Of a DNA stretch of 35,934 nucleotides, positions 29,861-35,934 are shown one piece after another. Both the position numbers and the translations under genes were made by a program. The DNA is from a virus. How positions within the stretch are numbered: the stretch's first letter is position 1; each line of letters begins with the position of its first letter. The stretch is taken from IMG/VR virus record IMGVR_UViG_3300025466_000101, positions 1 through 35,934 of that record; one strand, 5' to 3'. The notes below the pieces were generated by a model that worked only from the letters and a program-made list of their open reading frames with translations, made no database searches and was not told where the DNA came from.

Positions 29861-29889
29861 TAGACAAAAGAACGCGTTATGTGTATTCT
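29861..29889 (+). promoter_or_regulatory. Palindrome site D and likely capsid-block promoter
   Basis: TAGACA (29861-29866), 13 bases, then TGTGTA (11 of 12 half-site bases match sites B and C). Read as a promoter it is TAGACA, 17 bases, TATTCT (29884-29889). It lies right after the internal-protein genes and before the scaffold. Confidence 0.55.
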
Positions 29890-29894
29890 TTAAT

Positions 29895-30108
29895 TGCGCT
29901 CCTGAAAAGTTCTAAGTCTATTCCTCGTCTAGTTAGAGCCACCAAGAGGAATCGCGGCTCCGTTCGCCGCTATAACAATGAATGAGGCAATGAGGGCTTG
30001 CCCCGCGTATTGGTTAAGCGGTGTCAGGTTCGGTTACGACCACCTTAAACACTAACCCTGCCTAAGTGCTTTCCTAGTAACTTAGCGATACAGAATTGGA
30101 AAACAATC
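29895..30108 (+). promoter_or_regulatory. Structured leader before scaffold and capsid genes
   Basis: A gene-free leader of about 210 bases with successive inverted repeats: GCGGC/GCCGC (29954-29958 with 29966-29970), TTAA-GGTG / CACC-TTAA (30014-30023 with 30041-30048) and CTAAGT/ACTTAG (30062-30067 with 30080-30085). The ribosome binding site before 30109 is weak (TTGGAAAA). The layout suggests an RNA control or stability element. Confidence 0.5.
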
Positions 30109-30615
30109 ATGTCAAATGAAAATGACGATTTCGAAAATGAAGAATTAGAACTAGAACAAAATAGCGAACAAAGTGGAGATACTGCTCTACTGCGTGACTT
30201 GAGAAAGCAAGCCAAAGATGGCAAGCAAGCCAAGCGTGAGGCTGAATTAGCCAAGCAAGAGGCAGATGCGGCTAGGCGTGAACTTGCTCTATTGAAGTCA
30301 GGCATTGACATCAACTCTCCAACTGGAAAGTTATTTGCTAAGTCCTATGAAGGTGAATTGACAGCAGAAGCAATCAAGGCAGAAGCGGAACAGTATGGCT
30401 TAATCGCCACTTCTGAAACCCAATCTGTTAAAGAGGAATTAAGCGCAATTGATCGCGTATCAAATGCCTCCGCTGGTTCTCAGGCTTTCGTTGCACCTTC
30501 AGCACTTGATGATATTCGCAATGCGGATTCACCAGAGGCAGTTCTGGCTATTGTTTCAAAACTCGGTATCCCAATTTCAAATGAGCAACCTCAATCTGGA
30601 TTCATCCGAATCTAG
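30109..30615 (+). CDS. Capsid scaffolding protein
   Basis: A 168-residue protein directly upstream of the capsid. It starts very acidic (ENDDFENEELELEQNSEQSG), has a long charged coiled-coil segment (RKQAKDGKQAKREAELAKQE, about 30-65), and ends with a compact helical part (SPEAVLAIVSKLGIPI) that probably contacts the capsid. Composition, length and position are typical of scaffolds that guide procapsid assembly and leave before maturation. Confidence 0.8.
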   Translation: MSNENDDFENEELELEQNSEQSGDTALLRDLRKQAKDGKQAKREAELAKQEADAARRELALLKSGIDINSPTGKLFAKSYEGELTAEAIKAEAEQYGLIATSETQSVKEELSAIDRVSNASAGSQAFVAPSALDDIRNADSPEAVLAIVSKLGIPISNEQPQSGFIRI

Positions 30616-30642
30616 TCCTCATTTCCGAAAGAAGGCGAATAA

Positions 30643-31830
30643 ATGGCTTTAACACAAGTCTCCTCGCTTGATCTCTCGAAGGCCGCGTATGAGCAAATTG
30701 CTTACTATGCCCTTCGCCCAGAGCTTTATTACGATGCTCTTGTAGAGGTTAAGTCCACAGATGCTACCAATCGCGGTGTATCTGTAACATTCACAATCGC
30801 TTCCGACCTTGCTGAAGCATCAACAGCATTGACAGAAACTTCAGACATCACTCCAGTAGCGATGGCTGACTCATACATCACCGTTACTCCTCTTGAATAC
30901 GGTAACGCAATCCAACTTACTGCCAAGCTCGGTGCTACCGCGTTTATGGAAGTAAACCCAATCGCCGCACAGGTTATTGGTTGGAACGCTGGTATCTCAA
31001 CAGACGGCATCGCTCGTACTGCTGCTGGTACAGGTACTCAGGTTGCCTACTCAGGCGCAGTTGCAGGTCGTACATCTCTTGCTAAGACAAATACTCTTGT
31101 AGGTTCAGATGTCCGTAATGCAGTTGCTAAGTTGCGTAAGCAGAATGTCGCAACATTCAACGGCATGTATAAGGGTCTTATCCACCCAGATGTTTCCTAC
31201 GATTTTCGTGGCGCAACAGGTGGAACTAACTGGTCTGACCCACATGTTTATTCCGACCCATCAGGTATCTACAATGGCGTAATTGGTAACTTCCAGGGCG
31301 TTCAGTTTATGGAAACACCACGCGCACCATTCTTCTCTGACGGTGGAACAAACTCATACACAATCTCAACGATTGCTGTTACTTCAAATGTGGCTACAAT
31401 CACCACATCTGGTGCACACGGTCTTGCAGTTGGTGACACTTTGACCATCTCAGGTGCTACGGCAACATCAGGTACTGGTTCAACTTCACAACTTGGCTTC
31501 AACGCTCAGTTCACAGTTGTAACAGTTCCAACAACCACAACTTTGACAGTTTCGGTTCTTGGATTGTCAAATGTGAACGCTGGTACTTCATTGACACTCG
31601 TTGTAAATGCAGTAGATGTGTACGGAACCTTGGTCTTGGGTCGTCAGGCTCTCGCTAAGGCTTTCTCAACCGGTGGCGGTTATGGAATCCAACCAATCTT
31701 GGTTGATATTCCCGTCATTGACACACTCCGCCGTTTTACTGGAGTTGGCTGGAAGCACTTTGTCGGGTATGCTCCATTCCGTCAAGCTGCTTTGTTCCGC
31801 ATTGAATCTGGTTCTTCAATCGGACAGTAA
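30643..31830 (+). CDS. Major capsid protein with inserted beta domain
   Basis: A 395-residue protein. Residues 1-235 and 325-395 read as an HK97-type capsid protein (N-terminal arm SSLDLSKAAYEQIAYYALRP, E-loop region with VSVTFTIASDLAEAS, then KGLIHPDVSYDFRG and VGWKHFVGYAPFRQAALF). Residues of about 236-323 form an inserted strand-rich domain (VATITTSGAHGLAVGDTLTI, then FNAQFTVVTVPTTTTLTVSV) usually met in tail proteins, probably exposed on the capsid surface. AAAGAAGG precedes the ATG. Followed by a strong hairpin. Confidence 0.87.
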   Translation: MALTQVSSLDLSKAAYEQIAYYALRPELYYDALVEVKSTDATNRGVSVTFTIASDLAEASTALTETSDITPVAMADSYITVTPLEYGNAIQLTAKLGATAFMEVNPIAAQVIGWNAGISTDGIARTAAGTGTQVAYSGAVAGRTSLAKTNTLVGSDVRNAVAKLRKQNVATFNGMYKGLIHPDVSYDFRGATGGTNWSDPHVYSDPSGIYNGVIGNFQGVQFMETPRAPFFSDGGTNSYTISTIAVTSNVATITTSGAHGLAVGDTLTISGATATSGTGSTSQLGFNAQFTVVTVPTTTTLTVSVLGLSNVNAGTSLTLVVNAVDVYGTLVLGRQALAKAFSTGGGYGIQPILVDIPVIDTLRRFTGVGWKHFVGYAPFRQAALFRIESGSSIGQ

Positions 31831-31838
31831 GTAACTTA

Positions 31839-31876
31839 GGGGAGTCACCCGCTTAACCTTTCTCGGGTGGCTCCCC
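31839..31876 (+). terminator. Long hairpin after the capsid gene
   Basis: GGGGAGTCACCCG (31839-31851) pairs with CGGGTGGCTCCCC (31864-31876), 13 bp with one G-U pair, loop of 12. Only a weak T-rich tail follows, so it may be a partial terminator or RNA-processing barrier that favours capsid mRNA over the tail genes. Confidence 0.7.
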
Positions 31877-31899
31877 GTTCTACTTTAGGAGCGTGACAA

Positions 31900-32217
31900 A
31901 TGGCAACTTTTACTCCCCCAGCGAGAACCTTTGTTCCCGTTATTACGGATAATACCCCAGAGTTTCAAAAGCGACCTTTTGCTTATTTCACGCCTTCGAT
32001 TCCTAAAGGCAATAATGTGTGGATAGATACCAACAATGTTGTATCTGAAACCCAACCCCCACTTTGGGTAGCCCAAACTTATTACAACGCAGATGGCTCT
32101 ATTGCCTCAAGTAGCCCTGGCGTTAAAGCCGTTTATTATGGCGGTCACTCCTATACAATTAGTGCCAGCGAAGTTCAAATTCTGACAAACGCTGGTTACG
32201 GAGCGTACATAAGTTGA
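31900..32217 (+). CDS. Hypothetical virion protein
   Basis: A 105-residue protein with AGGAGCG before the ATG. It is strand-rich (RTFVPVITDN, then NNVWIDTNNVVSETQPPLWV, GGHSYTISASEVQILTNAGY). The place directly after the capsid suggests a capsid-decoration or head-completion role. Its stop overlaps the TTG of the next gene. Confidence 0.6.
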   Translation: MATFTPPARTFVPVITDNTPEFQKRPFAYFTPSIPKGNNVWIDTNNVVSETQPPLWVAQTYYNADGSIASSSPGVKAVYYGGHSYTISASEVQILTNAGYGAYIS

Positions 32218-32630
32218 AAACTGAAACTACAATAGTTTGCGCTCATTCCAATTTTAAGTTTTCATCCAAAGATGGCTGGATGTGTAAGAATTGCTATAAA
32301 CCACTTACCAAAGATGAACTTCCACACCGCGAAGGTTTTCCCATGCTCGGTTTTGGAGATTTAAGAGATAGCGTAAAGGCAGTTAATGATCGTGAAGAAC
32401 GCTGGCAAAAAGATATGCCAGCCTACAAACGCCTTCGTCAGCAAGGGTATCAACCCAAGGGAATTGATGGAGCCGCCCGTATTGAAGCTGGAGCCACAAC
32501 CCGTTTTGAGATTGAATCAGGTCAAGTCCTAGAAGGACAAACTAAGAAAATTGAAGCCGCAGTAGAAGCAATTGAACATGTAACAGGCAAATCCATTTAT
32601 GACCCTAACACAACGGCGGTAAATCTATGA
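32214..32630 (+). CDS. Hypothetical virion-region protein with zinc knuckle
   Basis: A 138-residue protein with TTG start overlapping the upstream stop. The N-terminus has IVCAHSNFKFSS and WMCKNCYKPL, giving Cys/His ligands of a zinc ribbon (about 9-27), followed by a charged helical part (DLRDSVKAVNDREERWQKDM). Zinc-ribbon-plus-helix proteins are known in this position in environmental podoviruses, as far as I recall. Function unknown. Confidence 0.6.
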   Translation: MKTETTIVCAHSNFKFSSKDGWMCKNCYKPLTKDELPHREGFPMLGFGDLRDSVKAVNDREERWQKDMPAYKRLRQQGYQPKGIDGAARIEAGATTRFEIESGQVLEGQTKKIEAAVEAIEHVTGKSIYDPNTTAVNL

Positions 32631-33517
32631 CAACTGTTCAAAATTGGATTGACCAGACTCGTTCTTATTTAATGAGTGGTTATGTTGAAAATCGTAATCA
32701 ACTTGCTTCTGCTTATACCGCAGGTAGCGGAACCCTTACATTTGCTCAACCTACTGATGGTATCCGCTCCGGTACGCGCCTTTCTATTGGAACCAATACT
32801 TTTTATGTCTGGTCTATTTCAGGTTTAACTGCCAGCGTATTGGCTGGAGAAGAAGGTTCAACCGATGCTAATGCGGCTATTGGAACTCTTGTTCGTGTTG
32901 CCCCACGCTTTACGGGCAACGACATTCTCAATCAATTAGGCAATGAGATAAATGATTTGTCATCTCCCACCAATGGTCTTTACGGAATCCAAACTTATGA
33001 TTTCACTTACAATCCGATTCTAACGGGTTACGACCTTAGCCCTATTGCCGATCAATTGATTTCCATTTATGAAGTTAAGTATTTGACTCCTGGACCTGCC
33101 CACGACAACCCACGCATTTCCAATACCAAGTGGCGTTTGAACCGCAATGCAGATACGGCACAATTCCCATCTGGAATCTCACTTCAATTATTTTCTCCTG
33201 GTTATGCAGGTTTTGGCGTTCGAGTTGTTTACAAGGCAAACCTCACAATGCCAACTACCACCTATGCCAATGTTGCCTCTACTGGATTGCAAAATACGGC
33301 TTTTGATATTCCTCCACTTGGAGCAGCAATTCGCTTGATGGAAGGGCGCGAAATTAAGCGCGACTTTACCGAAGCACAAGGCGATACTCGCAGAGGAAGT
33401 GAAGTTCCAGCAGGAGCAATCATGCAATCTTCTAATGGACTTCAGCAATTACGCGCTCGCCGTATCGCAGCAGAAGCCGCAAAATTGGAAGCTTTGTACC
33501 CAAGTTATAGGAGTTAA
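32627..33517 (+). CDS. Head-to-tail adaptor-like protein
   Basis: A 296-residue protein with its ATG overlapping the previous stop. A helical N-terminus (VQNWIDQTRSYLM) leads into a beta domain (AGSGTLTFAQPTDGIRSGTR) and a long middle, then a basic helical C-terminus (RRGSEVPAGAIMQ, then ARRIAAEAAKLEALY). Order after the capsid and before the nozzle-like protein fits the T7 gp11/P22 gp4 adaptor role. The assignment is by synteny and fold pattern. Confidence 0.62.
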   Translation: MTTVQNWIDQTRSYLMSGYVENRNQLASAYTAGSGTLTFAQPTDGIRSGTRLSIGTNTFYVWSISGLTASVLAGEEGSTDANAAIGTLVRVAPRFTGNDILNQLGNEINDLSSPTNGLYGIQTYDFTYNPILTGYDLSPIADQLISIYEVKYLTPGPAHDNPRISNTKWRLNRNADTAQFPSGISLQLFSPGYAGFGVRVVYKANLTMPTTTYANVASTGLQNTAFDIPPLGAAIRLMEGREIKRDFTEAQGDTRRGSEVPAGAIMQSSNGLQQLRARRIAAEAAKLEALYPSYRS

Positions 33518-33519
33518 GC

Positions 33520-35382
33520 ATGACAATTTCGCCATCGCTTTCCTATGACACACCTTTTAGACCAGCGGTTCCTTTTTACTCTGGAAGTTCTACTTCTTCC
33601 AATGTTCCTTGGCCTTATCCCGTAGCACTTGATGGTCACCCTTATATGCTCCAATGGGACAAGGATTCAATCGGAGTATGGGGAGCAAAATTCAAGCGCG
33701 AAACATTGCCACTTGTTCGTAACCAAGCCGATAACTCCAATACCCCTGGAGAGCAATCTATCTCCCCCGAACAACTATGGCGCAGAAGTCAAGATACATG
33801 GTTGGGTGGAGAAGGTCAGACCTACCTTGATCGTGCTACATCACTACTCAATCGCTATAACGATTCAATAGGAATTAACCCTTGGAATCCTTGGCAACTT
33901 TCCCTTCTTAATGACACATCTCGCGTTTATACTTCGGCAAATACTGGGCTTGCTTGCTTAAACACGGGAACCAATGTTTACATCATTGATGGAACCGCCC
34001 TTAAATACACCTCAGATATGTCCACATTTACCAGCGTAACTGGCATGACTGGCTCACCAGTATCTATGGCTTCTGATGGCGCAACCATTTATACGGCGAA
34101 TAGTTCAAACGGCATTTACTCTGGAACACTCGGTGGAGCATCTGTTTCTTCTTTCGCAACCGGAACTGTCACCTTGGTTCGCTATACCAAGTCACGCCTT
34201 ATGGCGGCTGGTGGTGGCAAACTTTACAATGTTCTTTCTAGTGGAGCATTGCCTACTGCGCTACTTGACCTTTCGGCTCGCAACTTTACTTGGGTAGATA
34301 TTTGCGGTGGTCTTAGCCAGATTTATGCGGCTGGATACGCTGGAACTAAATCCATTATTTATCGAACCGCAATCCTTTCTGATGGAACCGCACTTGCCGT
34401 TCCTACCGTTGCGGCTGAATTGCCAGATGGAGAAATCGTTCGTTCGATTGCCTCCTATCTTGGTTATGTTCTTATTGGAACTGATAAGGGCGTTCGTTTT
34501 TGCCAAGTCAATTCAGATGGCTCGCTGACCTTGGGTGGAATCATTACAACTAGCCAACCCGTTTATTGCTTTGAGCCACAATCTCGCTTTGTCTGGTATG
34601 GCTTGTCCAACTACGATGGCAATAACTCTTTCTTGGGTCGCATGGATTTGACCACCTTTACCAGCACTCTAGTTCCAGCCTACGCAGCCGACCTTCAAGC
34701 CCATTCTCAAGGCGCAGTTCGCTCGGTTATTACCTTTAATAACAAAAGGTATTTCACCGTTGATGGCTATGGATTGGTCGGGGAAACTAGCATTCCAGTT
34801 GCTTCTGGAACTTTCGTCAGCGGAGTTATTTCCTACGGTCTTTCAGACCCCAAAGTTGCCATGTATGTGGACATTAAACATGAGCCACTTAAAGGCTCAA
34901 TTCAAGTAGGCATTATTGCCGATACTTCCGATCAATATGCGGCGGCTACAAATGCCACAACTATTGGAACTTCAAGCGTAGTGGGAAGTGTATCTCCTAC
35001 TTATGCTTTCCCCGCTGGTCAGCTTGTAGGTGAGAACTTTCAGATAGTTCTTACCCTTAATTCCGATGGCACAAATAGTCCAGTTTTGACTCGCTGGATT
35101 TTGCGCTCCATGCCTATTCCGATTAGAACTGCTCAATGGAATGTTCCGATTATGCTCTTTTCAACAATTACGGTTGGCGATAAAGATTGGTCAGTTAAAG
35201 TTCCAGATGAACTTGCTCACCTTTATTACCTATGGCAATCACAGAATGTCTTTACTTTCCAAATGGGATTTGAAACCTACCAAGTGGTACTCTATGACTA
35301 CCAATGGTTGCCTGAAATAGTGAATATTCACGGGGAAACAGAAGGAACATTCTTTGCTCAACTTAAAGAGATAGCGGGTTAA
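33520..35382 (+). CDS. Tail nozzle / beta-propeller-like tail protein
   Basis: A 620-residue protein. Residues of about 140-420 contain repeated strand-turn units with Ser/Thr/Gly (NVYIIDGTALKYTSDMSTFT, SMASDGATIYTANSSNGIYS, and later YLGYVLIGTDKGVRF), suggesting a beta-propeller. The C-terminal 120 residues (VLTRWILRSMPIPIRTAQWN, then FQMGFETYQVVLYDYQW) resemble baseplate or nozzle closing domains. In podoviruses the adaptor is followed by a nozzle protein (T7 gp12 type), so this is the likely tail-tube or nozzle component. Confidence 0.65.
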   Translation: MTISPSLSYDTPFRPAVPFYSGSSTSSNVPWPYPVALDGHPYMLQWDKDSIGVWGAKFKRETLPLVRNQADNSNTPGEQSISPEQLWRRSQDTWLGGEGQTYLDRATSLLNRYNDSIGINPWNPWQLSLLNDTSRVYTSANTGLACLNTGTNVYIIDGTALKYTSDMSTFTSVTGMTGSPVSMASDGATIYTANSSNGIYSGTLGGASVSSFATGTVTLVRYTKSRLMAAGGGKLYNVLSSGALPTALLDLSARNFTWVDICGGLSQIYAAGYAGTKSIIYRTAILSDGTALAVPTVAAELPDGEIVRSIASYLGYVLIGTDKGVRFCQVNSDGSLTLGGIITTSQPVYCFEPQSRFVWYGLSNYDGNNSFLGRMDLTTFTSTLVPAYAADLQAHSQGAVRSVITFNNKRYFTVDGYGLVGETSIPVASGTFVSGVISYGLSDPKVAMYVDIKHEPLKGSIQVGIIADTSDQYAAATNATTIGTSSVVGSVSPTYAFPAGQLVGENFQIVLTLNSDGTNSPVLTRWILRSMPIPIRTAQWNVPIMLFSTITVGDKDWSVKVPDELAHLYYLWQSQNVFTFQMGFETYQVVLYDYQWLPEIVNIHGETEGTFFAQLKEIAG

Positions 35383-35384
35383 TA

Positions 35385-35934
35385 ATGGGTGCGAGAGTTT
35401 ATTCAGGTGCGGCAACCCCCACCACTATTACAAGTTCGATTACGAATGTATCCACCAGCGTAACAATTGCTTCCGCAACTAACTGGCTTACATCTGGGCA
35501 ATTTTCTGTTGTCATTGATCCCGGACTATCTGGTGAAGAAAAGTCCCTTGCTACCCTTTCTGGAACAACCCTTACTTTCGTTACTCGCGGTTATGACAAT
35601 ACAACCGCAGCATCTCACAACTCTGGTGCGTCAATTTATCCAGTCCCTACCGCAATTGATTTTTCGGAAGCGAACACCCATGTAAACGCTTCTAGCGCAG
35701 TTCATGGAGTAGCTGGAACTATTGTTGGAACAACTGATACCCAGACCCTCACTAACAAAGACCTGACTTCGGGAACCAATACTTTTCCAGCGACTTTGGT
35801 TACGACAACGGGTACCCAGACCCTCACTAACAAAACCCTTACATCTCCAGTAATTAACGGTGGCGTAGTAACCAGCCTTCTTGAAGGTGCTAACACGGTA
35901 GCCTCAGCCGCAACGGGAACAATTAACTTTGATG
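35385..35934 (+). CDS. Tail fibre protein, N-terminal part
   Basis: Starts two bases after the nozzle gene and runs off the window; 183 codons are present. Residues 1-80 form a beta domain (TSGQFSVVIDPGLSGEEKSL), followed by two copies of TQTLTNK(T/D)LTS (about 120 and 145), a motif common in phage tail fibres and spikes. The remainder would probably continue into receptor-binding domains. It does not connect in frame with the partial gene at the window start. Confidence 0.75.
   Translation, partial: MGARVYSGAATPTTITSSITNVSTSVTIASATNWLTSGQFSVVIDPGLSGEEKSLATLSGTTLTFVTRGYDNTTAASHNSGASIYPVPTAIDFSEANTHVNASSAVHGVAGTIVGTTDTQTLTNKDLTSGTNTFPATLVTTTGTQTLTNKTLTSPVINGGVVTSLLEGANTVASAATGTINFD

Noticed and set aside
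29890-30108. tRNA or tmRNA in the capsid leader
   Set aside because: A GGTTCG-like motif is present but there is no matching acceptor stem, anticodon arm or CCA end.
1-35934. Window as a complete circular genome
   Set aside because: The last partial gene ends one base into a codon while the first partial gene starts at codon position one, so the ends do not join in frame; sequence is missing between fibre start and glycine-rich end.

Overview
The window reads as most of a tailed double-stranded DNA phage genome, probably a short-tailed (podovirus-like) phage of an actinobacterium. No sequence identity search was possible, so host and taxonomy are inferences. Pointers to an actinobacterial host are a WhiB-type iron-sulphur regulator, an actinophage-like Rad52/resolvase/nuclease module, many GTG and TTG starts, and TTGACA/TAnnnT promoters. 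A moderate GC content with glycine-rich tail proteins would fit low-GC freshwater actinobacteria (acI / Nanopelagicales type).

Layout: (1) 1-2719, plus strand: end of a glycine-rich tail protein, a second glycine-rich tail protein, a small Cys-rich protein, a repeat-rich surface protein and a small beta-rich protein, closed by a terminator. (2) 2831-7796: early/DNA-metabolism genes: DUF6378-like protein, HTH protein, metallophosphoesterase, an antisense zinc metallopeptidase, Rad52-like annealing protein, Cas4-like Fe-S nuclease, WhiB, a replication-associated protein and a Hjc-like resolvase. (3) 7843-12974: a tightly overlapping run of about 20 small genes, many with CxxC zinc-ribbon motifs and two or three with a membrane segment, ending in a secreted lytic transglycosylase, SSB and a MerR-like HTH protein. 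(4) 13106-15076, minus strand: small zinc-finger and membrane proteins. (5) About 15080-16146: roughly 1.07 kb without genes but dense in inverted repeats, ending in a plus-strand terminator; it is the best candidate for an undescribed large structured RNA. (6) 16147-18722: small genes and the large terminase. (7) 18787-35934: late virion genes: three lysine-rich microproteins, portal, a 1669-residue internal protein, three internal or ejection-type proteins, scaffold, capsid with an inserted beta domain, adaptor, a 620-residue tail nozzle-like protein and the start of a tail fibre.

No tape-measure, tail-tube or tail-terminator gene is seen, which supports a short-tailed virion. No DNA polymerase, helicase, primase, integrase or repressor is recognised, so replication probably uses host enzymes with phage annealing and nuclease factors, and the lifestyle looks lytic. 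The two window ends do not join in frame, so some genome is missing.

The regulatory DNA is unusual. Two promoters share a -10 motif (TAGATTACGC) and a duplicated 5' leader whose stem-loops differ by compensatory changes. Two further genes start beside hairpins that contain or pair with the ribosome binding site. A 25-bp palindrome (TAGACA-N13-TGTCTA, with one-base variants) occurs at four sites, including upstream of both structural gene blocks.
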